From Desulfovibrionaceae bacterium (GTDB taxonomy: Bacteria > Desulfobacterota > Desulfovibrionia > Desulfovibrionales > Desulfovibrionaceae): 64,000 nucleotides of DNA. The DNA is taken from the NCBI GenBank assembly GCA_019421865.1, contig JAHZEL010000015.1:60425-124424 (forward strand), read 5' to 3'. Shown one piece after another: positions 46,792 through 55,554 of the stretch (its first letter is position 1; each line of letters opens with the position of its first letter). The translations under genes and the position numbers were made by a program. The notes below the pieces were generated by a model. It saw only the letters and a program-made list of their open reading frames with translations, was not told the DNA's origin and searched no databases.

Positions 46792-47410
46792 CGTCGTCTC
46801 CATAGCGTGTACCGCTCTTTCTTTTCTGGCAGAAATCAAGCGCCCGATAGCTGTACTCCACAACTTCTATGTGAAAGCCCTTGAAGCGCAGCATAAGGAA
46901 ATAATAGACCATGAGCGCGGGTATGGCCACGCACAGCCCCATGATGGTGGTAATGAGCGCCTCCCATATGCCGTTGGCCAGCATGGCCGTATCGGGCGCG
47001 GCATTCTGACCAATGGTCTGAAATACCGTCACCATGCCGAGAATGGTGCCGAGCAGGCCAAGCAGCGGAGACAATACGGAAATCAGCCGCAGATAGCATA
47101 TCTCCCTGGTAAGCTGCTCGAAATTGCGATGAAAAAGATACGCGATCTCGGCACGGATATCTTCCGAGTGCCCGGCGTGGGTCTGCACGATGTCGCGCAC
47201 GATGCAGATCAGGGGATTATCGCCCTCATAGCTCATGCACTCACCGGCCCGGTCCTCCCTTTCCAGCTCGGGAAACGTCTTGCGGAAGTCCCGCCAGACA
47301 AGAAAGAGAAACATATAGCTCTTCAGCGCGAGATAGACTCCCGCACACGCCACCGCCGCAAGGACGACTCCGGCAGGTCCTATGGTCGCATAGATCTCCG
47401 ACCAGTTCAT
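46784..47410 (-). CDS. exbB: ExbB/MotA/TolQ-family proton-channel subunit
   Basis: The 208-residue protein has three membrane helices. The signature LRLISVLSPLLGLLGTILGM and the ANGIWEALITTIMGLCVAIPAL helix are typical of ExbB (second quoted as its core). The start at 47410 is preceded by GGAGGG and begins at the first helix region (MNWSEIYATIGPAG). With ExbD it forms the proton channel powering TonB. Confidence 0.92.
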   Translation of the reverse strand: MNWSEIYATIGPAGVVLAAVACAGVYLALKSYMFLFLVWRDFRKTFPELEREDRAGECMSYEGDNPLICIVRDIVQTHAGHSEDIRAEIAYLFHRNFEQLTREICYLRLISVLSPLLGLLGTILGMVTVFQTIGQNAAPDTAMLANGIWEALITTIMGLCVAIPALMVYYFLMLRFKGFHIEVVEYSYRALDFCQKRKSGTRYGDDDV

Positions 47411-47533
47411 CCGACACCCTCCATATTCATGCCCCGCCGGTACAGGGGCCTGACAGTACGACACAACATCCGGCCGGAGAACGCGCTTCCGGCGCAGCGC
47501 TTCGGAAAAACGCTTTCTCCGGGCCCATCTCAA

Positions 47534-48055
47534 TTACGAACGTTCAGCAGGCTGAACCATCCGGAGAATGAACTCCTGTGCACGGCGACAGTCGTCATCA
47601 TCGGGATGCTTTGCCGCCTCCTCGATGCGGGCCCGGCGCTCCGGCGTCATGGGATGCACATCTGCGGCCATCTTCGCCATGACTTCCAGAACGCGGGGAT
47701 CGACTTTGCCCTGACACAGCCAGGAGCCGAGCACCGTATTGCCCCTGTCGGGTTCCGTTGCGGCCGTCTCGCCCCGGGCCATGCACTCTCTGGCATGATC
47801 GGAATCAGGCCAGGCGCCGAGCGTTCCGAAAAAGGCCAGACGGGCATCTTTCACGCCTTCAAGCCAGGCCAGCGTTTTTTTGTCCGGCATCCCCTTGTCC
47901 ACCCAGTAGCCTACAGCCACAAGGTCGTACTGATCCACGCTCTCCGGCGCTTCCGCGACAGGAACCAGATCGCAGCCGGGAAGAACGGCGGCCACGGCTT
48001 CCGCCACCTTTCTGGTATTGCCGGTAAGGCTGGAATACACCACCAGTGCTTTCAT
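47534..48055 (-). CDS. Flavodoxin-family protein, probable electron donor for haem opening
   Basis: The 173-residue flavodoxin has the FMN phosphate loop SSLTGNTRKVAEAV (residues 8-21), followed by YDLVAVGYWVDKGMPDKK and FFGTLGAWPDSDHA flavin-contact regions. Haem operons of other anaerobes (for example the hmu operon of Fusobacterium) encode a flavodoxin that donates electrons to the radical SAM haem methyltransferase. Its place between hutX and exbB supports that job here. It starts 12 bases after hutX. Confidence 0.85.
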   Translation of the reverse strand: MKALVVYSSLTGNTRKVAEAVAAVLPGCDLVPVAEAPESVDQYDLVAVGYWVDKGMPDKKTLAWLEGVKDARLAFFGTLGAWPDSDHARECMARGETAATEPDRGNTVLGSWLCQGKVDPRVLEVMAKMAADVHPMTPERRARIEEAAKHPDDDDCRRAQEFILRMVQPAERS

Positions 48056-48067
48056 ACTTCATCTCCA

Positions 48068-48622
48068 TCAGTTGCCCGGCATACGGCAGCAGGCTGCCTG
48101 AACGCCGGCCAGCGTATGTTTCATGTTCAGAAAAGCTTCCTTCACCGAAGGAAGAATGCGATGATTTTCGCGCCCCGCGTACACGGAAAACACGACATGC
48201 CCTCCGGCGTTGAAAAACTGCACGGAGTGACTTTCCAGCCCCATGAAGGGCATGGAAAGGAAGGCGATGTCCGCAATGTCATCAGCCCTGATATGGCCGC
48301 CGAGGGCCTCGCCCCCGGCAAGATTGTAGTATCCGTGCCCGTGCGTTCCTGACGGAATGCGCCCCGCAACCTCGATGACGTGCCCCTCATGCTGCACGAT
48401 AAACGTGGCCTTTTCCCATTCAGCCAGCGATTCCCACACGCTGATGAAGCAGTTTTTCGGAGCAAAGGCGCACATCCGGGAAGGAAGCGCCTGCGCAACC
48501 TCGCGCTCCGTCATGTTGAATTCGCGCGCAAGCGAAAAAAGCGTCCACGGCTTCTTCTGTTCAAGAGCAGAAAGCAGGCCCTGAACAAGGCCGGCATCGG
48601 CGGCCGCATGGCTGTCCGTCAT
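48068..48622 (-). CDS. hutX: HutX/ChuX-family intracellular haem carrier
   Basis: The 184-residue protein matches HutX/ChuX. It has an N-terminal helical part with an HTH-like AREFNMTEREVAQALPSRM, the W.S.......TFIVQHEGHVIEV strand pair and a C-terminal FFNAGGHVVFSVYAGR segment. The family binds haem after import and delivers it to HutW/ChuW or downstream enzymes. Its start overlaps the EcfA stop (ATGA), which couples a cytoplasmic haem carrier directly to the ECF ATPase. This is the strongest local clue to the importer's substrate. Confidence 0.88.
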   Translation of the reverse strand: MTDSHAAADAGLVQGLLSALEQKKPWTLFSLAREFNMTEREVAQALPSRMCAFAPKNCFISVWESLAEWEKATFIVQHEGHVIEVAGRIPSGTHGHGYYNLAGGEALGGHIRADDIADIAFLSMPFMGLESHSVQFFNAGGHVVFSVYAGRENHRILPSVKEAFLNMKHTLAGVQAACCRMPGN

Positions 48623-50106
48623 ATCCGTTCTCCTTTGATCGGCTGTTCCCCCTCTGCGCAGTCAGCCTGCCTTCTCAGAGGCAGACGAAGCGCCCGGGAA
48701 CAGGAAATCTTCATAAGTTCAAGATCATGCGTAATAACAAGAACACAGGCGCCGCGCGCGGCAAGCATGCTCACAGCCTCCGCCATGAGCAGCATGTTGC
48801 CGCCGTCCAGCCCGCTCGTGGGCTCGTCGAGAATGAGAACATCCGGGTTCTTGGCAAAGGCGCAGGCAATGACGAGCCGCTGCTTCTCGCCGCCGGAAAG
48901 CGATTGCGGATGCCTGTCGGCCAGCGCGGAAAGTCCGAAAAGATCCAGAAGTTCTCCGGCGGTGAACGGCTCGCCACGCTCTGTCGGAACATCATGCCTC
49001 TTCAGCCTTCCGGCCAGCTGAAGACTGATCTCAAGTTCCTGCCGTACGGTTTTCATATGGAGCTGATGATCGGCATTCTGCAGCACGACGGCCACCCGAC
49101 CAAGCAGCGCCCTGCCGGGAACTTCCCTGCCATTGATGAAAAAATGTCCCGACTCCGCCCTGTTCAGTCCCGTAAGCAGGCGGGCCAGCGTTGTCTTTCC
49201 CGTGCCGTTGTCGCCGATGAGCGCCGTAACGCCGGGACCGAGGAACACATCCGCATGATCAAAAATCCTCTCCTGCCCTTTATAGGAAAAGCAGAGGTTC
49301 TCCACCCGAAGGCCGCGCTCCCCGTTCTGAAGCGTGACCGGACCGCTTTCAGGAAGCGTGCGGCGCACATCCTCCACCCGGAAGTTGCGCAAACCGCAGC
49401 CGCGGCGCAGCCCTTCGTCCTCCAGCATCGGAAAACCGCCCATGGCGCATATTTCTCCGTTCTTCATCACCAGCACGCGGTCAGCCACGCCTTCCAGCCA
49501 GTACAGACGATGATCGACCACAAGCACGGCCATGCCGCTTTCCTTGAGCGTACGCAGGCGCCGGGTCAGCTCCGCCGTGGATTCCGGATCAAGATTGGCC
49601 GTCGGCTCATCCAGAACCAGAGCGCGCGGCTGCTGAGAAAGCACGGAAGCCAGCCCCACCTTCTGCTTCTGGCCTTCGGAAAGTTCATGCACGGAATGTC
49701 CGAGTACGCCGGACAATCCGAACGACTCTGCGGCATGGCGCACCCTCTCGCGCGTGACGCCGGCCGGCTGCCCGCGCCATTCGTGCACGAAGGCGAGTTC
49801 GTCCTCAACGCCGAGAGCAAAGAACTGCTGCTCCGGATCCTGAAAAAGCGTGCCCACCAGGCGGGAAATGTCCCTGAGCGGCAGAGTTGAGGTATCCTGC
49901 CCGTCCACAAGAACGCGGCCTTTCAGCTCGCCCCGGAAATATCCCGGACACAACCCGTCGGCCAGACGCATGAGCGTACTCTTGCCGCAGCCGCTTCTGC
50001 CCGTAACGAGCACCAGTTCTCCGGGGCGGACCCGAAAGCTGATGTCCCGCACGGCAGGCGTTGCGGAAAACGGGTAGGTGTAGGTAACGTTCTCAAAACA
50101 TATCAT
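48619..50106 (-). CDS. ECF transporter ATPase with two fused ABC domains
   Basis: The 495-residue protein contains two complete ABC ATPase domains. The first has Walker A GRSGCGKST (about residue 36), signature LSEGQKQK and Walker B ALVLDEPTANLD. The second has Walker A GDNGTGKTT (about 300), signature LSGGEKQR and VLILDEPTSGLD. Both show the Q-loop and post-Walker His (VVDHRLYW, VITHDLEL). Such EcfA-EcfA' fusions drive group II ECF importers. It lies between ecfT and hutX with an ATGA overlap to hutX. Confidence 0.92.
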   Translation of the reverse strand: MICFENVTYTYPFSATPAVRDISFRVRPGELVLVTGRSGCGKSTLMRLADGLCPGYFRGELKGRVLVDGQDTSTLPLRDISRLVGTLFQDPEQQFFALGVEDELAFVHEWRGQPAGVTRERVRHAAESFGLSGVLGHSVHELSEGQKQKVGLASVLSQQPRALVLDEPTANLDPESTAELTRRLRTLKESGMAVLVVDHRLYWLEGVADRVLVMKNGEICAMGGFPMLEDEGLRRGCGLRNFRVEDVRRTLPESGPVTLQNGERGLRVENLCFSYKGQERIFDHADVFLGPGVTALIGDNGTGKTTLARLLTGLNRAESGHFFINGREVPGRALLGRVAVVLQNADHQLHMKTVRQELEISLQLAGRLKRHDVPTERGEPFTAGELLDLFGLSALADRHPQSLSGGEKQRLVIACAFAKNPDVLILDEPTSGLDGGNMLLMAEAVSMLAARGACVLVITHDLELMKISCSRALRLPLRRQADCAEGEQPIKGERI

Positions 50107-50142
50107 GAATCATCTCCGGGTTCGGGCATGGCCTTTTCACCG

Positions 50143-51003
50143 TCAGCGCATGGCGGGCACGGCAGACGCACCCCACCGGGTCTGGCAGTACAGAGCCAGA
50201 AGCGCCGCCGCAAGCGCCAGCAGAACAAGCATGGTGTCCCTTCTCCTCCACACGGGAGAACGGAAGGGCACGAAGCGCCCTCCGGCCTCAAGTCCCTTGA
50301 GTTCGACCGCAACAGCCAATTCCTCGGACGTACGCAGGGAACGGAACAGCAGCGGCGTGAACAAAAGCCGCAGCATCATGAGCGGGTGACGGAACATTTC
50401 CCCGAAGCCGAGATCATAGCCGCGGATTCTGAGCGTTTCCGACACCTGCCTGATATCGTGCATGAAGGTGGGAATGAACCGGATCATCACCGCGCCGGGA
50501 ATATAGATGCAGAAGGGAAGATGAAGCCCCTTGAGCGCCGTAAGCAGTTCCTGAATGCGGCAGGCAAGCGCAAGCGGAAGGATCACGTTCAGCATGACGG
50601 CGCCGCGAAGATAGGGAACCACCAGCGAACGGAAGGAAAACGGCATGGCGGGCACAAGTCGGGATATGCCCCAGGTGAAAAGCGCGGCAAGGGTCATCAT
50701 GCCCAGCATGGCGGCATAGGAAATCGCCACCGCCCGATACCGGCGCACCGACAGCACATACAGAAACGACGCGGCAAAAAGCACCGCCTGTCCCTCAAAA
50801 GAGGACACGGCTATGGTGACGACCGAAGCGAAGAGCGTGACGAACATTCTGGAGCGGACGTCGAAGCTCTGTCCGTTCCCGTCTTCCGGGCGCGGATGCA
50901 CGCCGGCAAGCACATTCCGTCCGTGCAGAGCACGGGATGACGCTTCATGCCTCTGTTCCGATACGAGTTTCACCGTCTGCTTCTCCTTTTTGCGCCTTTT
51001 CAC
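50143..51003 (-). CDS. ECF transporter T component (EcfT)
   Basis: The 286-residue membrane protein has about five helices and the two coupling-helix motifs of EcfT in degenerate Ala-Arg-Gly form (TLRIRGYD and AVELKGLEA). These contact the ATPases. The first ~50 residues are hydrophilic and longer than usual. It overlaps the S-component stop by four bases (ATGA) and is followed after 36 bases by the fused ATPase. Confidence 0.88.
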   Translation of the reverse strand: MKRRKKEKQTVKLVSEQRHEASSRALHGRNVLAGVHPRPEDGNGQSFDVRSRMFVTLFASVVTIAVSSFEGQAVLFAASFLYVLSVRRYRAVAISYAAMLGMMTLAALFTWGISRLVPAMPFSFRSLVVPYLRGAVMLNVILPLALACRIQELLTALKGLHLPFCIYIPGAVMIRFIPTFMHDIRQVSETLRIRGYDLGFGEMFRHPLMMLRLLFTPLLFRSLRTSEELAVAVELKGLEAGGRFVPFRSPVWRRRDTMLVLLALAAALLALYCQTRWGASAVPAMR

Positions 51004-51542
51004 TGCCTAATGATGCCTGCATGACGCAGTTCCCTTACGGCCCTCACACCGGAAAAAAGTCCGCCCAGCGAGCCGAGATAGCCTGCGGCAACAAAGGGCA
51101 CGACCATGAGCATCATGGCGGGATTCTCCCGCATGAGCAGCCAGGATACCGCCAGCGAGCCGAGCTTCGTCACGATGTCGTATACCGCCGCTCCGAGAAC
51201 GCAGTTCCACACGCCTTCGGAATCGCGGCCCGGCCACATGGCGGCCTCGGCAGCCAGGGCTCCCGCCATCATGGCCGGAATCAGCGTGATGCTCGCGCCC
51301 AGAAGAAGCATGCTTACGATGATGCTGATCGTTGTGAAGAGCGTGATCGTGCCCGGTCTGCGCACCTTGCACAGCATGACTACCAGCAGCGTCGTGAAAA
51401 CAAGGTTCTTGCCGATGAGGCTGATGGGATTCATGCCGCCGCCAGCCAGCGCGACCAGCAGCGTGGCCACCTTGGAAGCCGCGGCAAACACGCCTATGAC
51501 CACCAGATCCTGCGCACTCCAGCGGAAAAGATCCCGAATCAT
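51000..51542 (-). CDS. ECF transporter S component (MptD/Trep_Strep-like), candidate haem-binding
   Basis: The 180-residue protein has five or six helices beginning LVVIGVFAAASKVATLL, with the general look of the MptD/TIGR02185 S components. S components bind the substrate. Its genetic partners here are HutX, HutW and a TonB receptor, so haem or a related tetrapyrrole is the likely cargo. There are no obvious His/Cys haem ligands in a classical motif; Met-rich stretches (ENPAMMLMVV, ITLIPAMMAG) are noticeable. Function is inferred from context only. Confidence 0.8.
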   Translation of the reverse strand: MIRDLFRWSAQDLVVIGVFAAASKVATLLVALAGGGMNPISLIGKNLVFTTLLVVMLCKVRRPGTITLFTTISIIVSMLLLGASITLIPAMMAGALAAEAAMWPGRDSEGVWNCVLGAAVYDIVTKLGSLAVSWLLMRENPAMMLMVVPFVAAGYLGSLGGLFSGVRAVRELRHAGIIRQ

Positions 51543-51580
51543 GTCTGCTCCTTATAACCGAAAGGCCGGGCGGCCCTGGA

Positions 51581-51630
51581 TCGCCTTCCTCCCCGTATCC
51601 GGAAAATGCCCGGTCGAGAGAGGAAGGCGA
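51581..51630 (-). other. Intercistronic stem-loop between receptor and ECF genes
   Basis: TCGCCTTCCTC pairs with GAGGAAGGCGA around a ~28-base loop in the gap between the receptor stop and the S-component start. No T run follows, so it may set differential expression of receptor over importer by processing or partial termination. Confidence 0.5.
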
Positions 51631-51649
51631 CGCCTCATGCCGCCGGAAA

Positions 51650-53851
51650 TCAGAAGCGCCAGCTCAGCTTCATGTTGGCATGAAGCCCGGGCTCAAGAAT
51701 GGCCGTATTGTACTGATAACGCTTGTCGAAGATGTTCAGCACCTCCGCCAGAACGGAGAACTGCTTTTCCTCGCCGAAGTCGAATCCCACGGCGACGTTG
51801 GCGGTGGTGAACCCGCCGAGGTCATAATCGCTGCTGCCGGAGGCGGAACGATACACCGTTTCGGACTGGCTGCGGCCGTATACGTCGGCACGGAAATCAA
51901 GGTCTTCGGCCAGAGCTTTGGCGTAGCGCACGCCGTAGCGGCTCACCCATTCCGGCGTGGCGGTATCGTAGGTCTTCCAGTTGTTGCCGTCGTCGTACTG
52001 ACGGCGCATCCAGGTAAGCGAGGCATAGGGAGTAACGTCGCCGCAGGCCGTAACAAACCGGTAGCTGGCCGTAATTTCCGAGCCGAAGGTGGTAGCCTCG
52101 GCCACATTGGAATAGCGGTAGTCGCTGGTACCCGCGATGGGAAGCGAGGCAATGTAGTTGTCGGCAATGGAGTAGAAGACGGCCGCATCAAGACTCAGGT
52201 TGTCCGGGTTGTAACGGACGCCGACTTCAAAGTTGTTGGACGTTTCGGGATCAAGATCGGGGTTGCCCCACGTCGTGCCGCTCGCCTGTCCCATGGAGGT
52301 GCCGATGTACTTTTCCGTCAGGTTCGGCACGCGGAAGCCCTGGGCCCAGCTTGCGCGCACGGCAAGATCTTCCGTGGCCGTCCACACGAGGCCCACGTTG
52401 AACACCGGGCGGGAGTTGGTGTCGTCACCGGTGGCGGGCATGTCGACGGGGGTGCCGTTATAAACGGTGGGAGGAATCATCGGCAGGGGAGGCGTCACCA
52501 CGCCGGTCTTATAACCGTCGCTTCTGTCGAGAGACGTGCGTACATGCGTCCAGCGCACGCCATAGGTCAGGGCGATGTCCCAGGGCAGCTGACTTTCCAT
52601 GGAAGCAAACAGCGACTGATTGAGCTGCGTGCCGTCATAGAACTTGTCGGTAAACTGATCGATGGACATCGGCCGCGGCATACCTATCGGCAGAGACATA
52701 TCCATATAGGTACGGTTGTCCGAATTCAGCCTGTCCTGGTTGAGCTCGTAGCCCGCCACAAGAAAATGATTCGCGCCGATCTGCCAGTCCGTCTGCAGGG
52801 AAAGCCCCCGGCTGCGGATGACGTTGTTCGCGAAGTTGTCGATGATGACGTGCCCGTCGCCCTTCAGCGTATAGGAACTGCCGTCGTTCACCACCTTGTC
52901 ACCGGCATGATAGAAGTTGCCGATGTAATTTTCCATCTGCTTTTCCGTTTTCTGGTAATACGCATCGAAACGGACGCGGGCAAGGTAATCGCTGATATCC
53001 TTTCCTTCCGCAAACAGGTAGTATTTCGTTCTGCTCCACTTGGGTACCTTGACGAAGAAGTCGAGATCGGGATCGTTGACATATTCCAGCGCCGTGGAAT
53101 TGAACGCGCCCTTGTAGTAGTCGACTCCTCCGCCGAGGGTGAAGTGCTCGGAAAAATCATAGCTCAGAAACGCTGCGGCATCGGTCTGACGGAAATTCGT
53201 ATTGGGCAGTTCTCCTTCCGGCGTATGGATGTTGCCCTGATCGGAATGAGAACCGGACAGGCTGTACTTGAGCCCGTCCACATTGCCGCGTACGGCCATG
53301 CCTTCGGAAAAGCCGCGGGAAGCGCCGGAAAAGCCCGTCCACAGTTCACCTTCAACCGGCTTGTCGCCGCCCTTCTTCGTAATGATGTTCACCACGCCGC
53401 CGATGGCATCGGAACCGTAAAGCACCGAGGCCGGTCCCTTGATGACTTCAATGCGCTCGATGCGGGAGGCATCGATGAGCATGGGCGAACCGGACATGGA
53501 CTTCTGTTCGGAAATCTTCTGCCCGTCGATGAGCACCAGCGTACGGAAGGCGTCCTCGCCGCGGATAGACACGCGCTTGAGCCCCTGAGAACCGTCGTTC
53601 TGTATCTGAACGCCGGGCACATCCTCAAGCAGTTCACCCACGGTGCGGGCGCCGGAACGCTTCACATCCTCGGCCGTCATCACGGTCACGCTCATGGGAA
53701 CCTGCTGAAGTTCCTTTTCCACGCGCGTCGCCGTCACATACACATCGCCGGCTTTCACGGTATCTTCCGCCAGAGCAAACGGAGCGGGCAGCAGCGCACA
53801 GGCAAGCAGCATGGTCGAAAAAGCTGCCCACGTCATCTTCGTCTTCTTCAT
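51650..53851 (-). CDS. TonB-dependent outer-membrane receptor, probable haem receptor
   Basis: The 733-residue protein has a signal peptide (MTWAAFSTMLLACALLPAP core, cut after ALA), a TonB-box-like start and a plug domain. The plug includes VPMSVTVMTAEDVKRSGA, VRGED-type residues and IERIEVIKGPASVLYGSDAIGG (quoted in part). A beta-barrel ending in an aromatic residue (SWRF) follows. The class is siderophore/haem/cobalamin receptors. Haem is favoured by the operon partners; I did not find a clear FRAP-NPNL haem motif. The start (53851 or the ATG three bases earlier) has AAGGA upstream. Confidence 0.88.
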   Translation of the reverse strand: MKKTKMTWAAFSTMLLACALLPAPFALAEDTVKAGDVYVTATRVEKELQQVPMSVTVMTAEDVKRSGARTVGELLEDVPGVQIQNDGSQGLKRVSIRGEDAFRTLVLIDGQKISEQKSMSGSPMLIDASRIERIEVIKGPASVLYGSDAIGGVVNIITKKGGDKPVEGELWTGFSGASRGFSEGMAVRGNVDGLKYSLSGSHSDQGNIHTPEGELPNTNFRQTDAAAFLSYDFSEHFTLGGGVDYYKGAFNSTALEYVNDPDLDFFVKVPKWSRTKYYLFAEGKDISDYLARVRFDAYYQKTEKQMENYIGNFYHAGDKVVNDGSSYTLKGDGHVIIDNFANNVIRSRGLSLQTDWQIGANHFLVAGYELNQDRLNSDNRTYMDMSLPIGMPRPMSIDQFTDKFYDGTQLNQSLFASMESQLPWDIALTYGVRWTHVRTSLDRSDGYKTGVVTPPLPMIPPTVYNGTPVDMPATGDDTNSRPVFNVGLVWTATEDLAVRASWAQGFRVPNLTEKYIGTSMGQASGTTWGNPDLDPETSNNFEVGVRYNPDNLSLDAAVFYSIADNYIASLPIAGTSDYRYSNVAEATTFGSEITASYRFVTACGDVTPYASLTWMRRQYDDGNNWKTYDTATPEWVSRYGVRYAKALAEDLDFRADVYGRSQSETVYRSASGSSDYDLGGFTTANVAVGFDFGEEKQFSVLAEVLNIFDKRYQYNTAILEPGLHANMKLSWRF

Positions 53852-54032
53852 CATCCCAATCCTTATCTTCGTGCTCCCTGCCGGAGCACCCTTCCAGCGC
53901 GTGCATCCCCTGCGGGACAAAGGTTCTGCGCATCCGTCTTCCGCCGGAGCATGGTTCCTCTCCGCTTTGCCCGCGCCGCTCTTTTTACGGATCGTCCGCC
54001 CTGCCCTGCAGCGGAACCATCCTCATCATTCA

Positions 54033-55463
54033 TCAGACATTCGCCGTATCCAGCGCATGCTTGAGAAAATCCTGCATGAGCTGGGAAAGATTCACCTGCC
54101 AGAACTGTCCGGCCAGCGTGAGCACCATGACGTTGCCCTGCAGCCTCACCAGCCCCGCCCGCTGCCACTGCTCAAGGAGAGGTCCGAGGAAGGAGCGCAT
54201 CTGCACGCCGTACGCCTGCTCCAGCGCGGCCATGTCCAGCCAGCCCTGCTCCATGGCGGCCGCCACGGCACGGTAGAAATAAAAACGGGCATCGGGACGC
54301 ATGAGCATCATCGCAGGCTTGCGGCCTTCGTTCACCATGTCCTGCCACTTCTGATAGCTGCTCTGATTCAGATAGAACCAGCCCGCGAGATTGCCGCCCG
54401 CGCCGGGGCCGAACGCCAGACAGTTGGCACTGCCCTTCACCTTGAGATTGTAAAGGTTGCGCTCCCGGCTGGTGCGCGCCCAGTGCGTCAGGGAAAGACG
54501 GCGGTAAAAGGCCTTCTGCAGCGCCTCCACCCCGGCGGCAAACATGGCCGACTGCATGGGAATGTCGGCGGCGGGCGGAATCTTTCCTTCCCTGATCGCC
54601 CGGCCCAGAGGCGTCTGGCCGTAGACGTTGAGCTGATAGCAGTCCATGCCGTCGAGATTAACGGAACAGGCCGCGGCAATGTCATCCAGCCACACGTCCA
54701 TGCTCTGCATGGGAAAACCGAAAATGAGGTCCACAATCACTGCGGCCTGATTATAGCTCTTCAGAAGCTCCAGACGCCGGAACACCTCTTCCCGCGGAGC
54801 AAGGCGGCCCATGAGCTGCCGTATCTTCGTATTGAAGCTCTGAACTCCGAGCGAAAAGCGATTGGCGCCTCCGGCCAAGCAGGCTTCCATCTTTTCCGGG
54901 CCGAAATTATGCAGGCGGCCCTCCACGGTGATTTCACAGTCGTTGGCAAGAGGAAGCGCGCTGCGGATTCCCTTCAGCAGGCGCTCAAGATCCTGAGCCT
55001 CCAGCGCCGTGGGCGTTCCGCCGCCCAGATACACGGCATGCACCGGCCCCTCCTGCTGAGCGGCCCTGCCCTCCCAGAGGCGAAGCTCCCGAAGCAGCGT
55101 GTCGGTGTAGCGGGCGCTTTCCTCCCGGCTGTAGCCCCGGTTGTAAAAACCGCAGTACAGGCAGTGCGTCTCGCAGAAAGGCACATGCACATAGGCCACG
55201 CTGTCGCCGCTTCGAGGCGTATCCAGAAGAGCATCCAGGCGCTCCGCCACCTCTTCCGGAGCAACCATGCCGCCGCCCACACCGGGATGCACCGCTATCT
55301 TTCCCTCAAAGGCCTGCGAAAGCGGATCCACTCCTTCCCTTGCAAAATACTTTTCCATGCTCCAGGCTTCCTTTTTTCCGCCTCCGGAAAAAGGCATGCC
55401 GTTCAAACGCGGCGCTTCGGAATCAATCCGTTCCTGCGCATTCAGCTCTGCGGCGGCGCTCAT
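54033..55463 (-). CDS. hutW: HutW/ChuW-type radical SAM haem methyltransferase (anaerobic haem opening)
   Basis: The 476-residue HemN-like protein carries the radical SAM motif CETHCLYCGF (CxxxCxxC, about residue 98), YLGGGTPTALEAQDL, VEGRLHNF and SLGVQSFNTKIRQLMGR. Its C-terminal region differs from coproporphyrinogen dehydrogenase and matches HutW/ChuW. In E. coli O157 and Vibrio these enzymes open haem without oxygen to release iron. It is the first gene of the ten-gene operon and lies directly behind a Fur-like site. Clustering with HutX, flavodoxin and the receptor supports haem rather than porphyrin synthesis. Confidence 0.9.
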   Translation of the reverse strand: MSAAAELNAQERIDSEAPRLNGMPFSGGGKKEAWSMEKYFAREGVDPLSQAFEGKIAVHPGVGGGMVAPEEVAERLDALLDTPRSGDSVAYVHVPFCETHCLYCGFYNRGYSREESARYTDTLLRELRLWEGRAAQQEGPVHAVYLGGGTPTALEAQDLERLLKGIRSALPLANDCEITVEGRLHNFGPEKMEACLAGGANRFSLGVQSFNTKIRQLMGRLAPREEVFRRLELLKSYNQAAVIVDLIFGFPMQSMDVWLDDIAAACSVNLDGMDCYQLNVYGQTPLGRAIREGKIPPAADIPMQSAMFAAGVEALQKAFYRRLSLTHWARTSRERNLYNLKVKGSANCLAFGPGAGGNLAGWFYLNQSSYQKWQDMVNEGRKPAMMLMRPDARFYFYRAVAAAMEQGWLDMAALEQAYGVQMRSFLGPLLEQWQRAGLVRLQGNVMVLTLAGQFWQVNLSQLMQDFLKHALDTANV

Positions 55464-55524
55464 AGGCTCCTCTCTGAAGTTTCAATCGACGTAGAAAGTT
55501 ATACTAATCAAACTTTTTTTCTGA

Positions 55525-55553
55525 GCAATACGGAAATTGAAATTCATTGTCAA
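55525..55553 (-). promoter_or_regulatory. Promoter of the haem operon
   Basis: On the minus strand TTGACA, a 17-base spacer and TATTGC form a promoter whose transcript would start about 55 bases before hutW. The Fur-like box covers the -35 box and spacer. Confidence 0.55.
55533..55551. promoter_or_regulatory. fur box: Fur-like box
   Basis: GAAATTGAAATTCATTGTC matches 14 of 19 positions of the classical Fur consensus GATAATGATAATCATTATC. Its overlap with the promoter implies repression of the haem operon when iron is plentiful. Confidence 0.6.
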
Positions 55554-55554
55554 C

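Noticed and set aside
54033..55463. hutW as coproporphyrinogen III dehydrogenase (hemN)
   Set aside because: The C-terminal region and the operon with hutX, flavodoxin and a TonB receptor fit the haem-opening branch better than haem synthesis.
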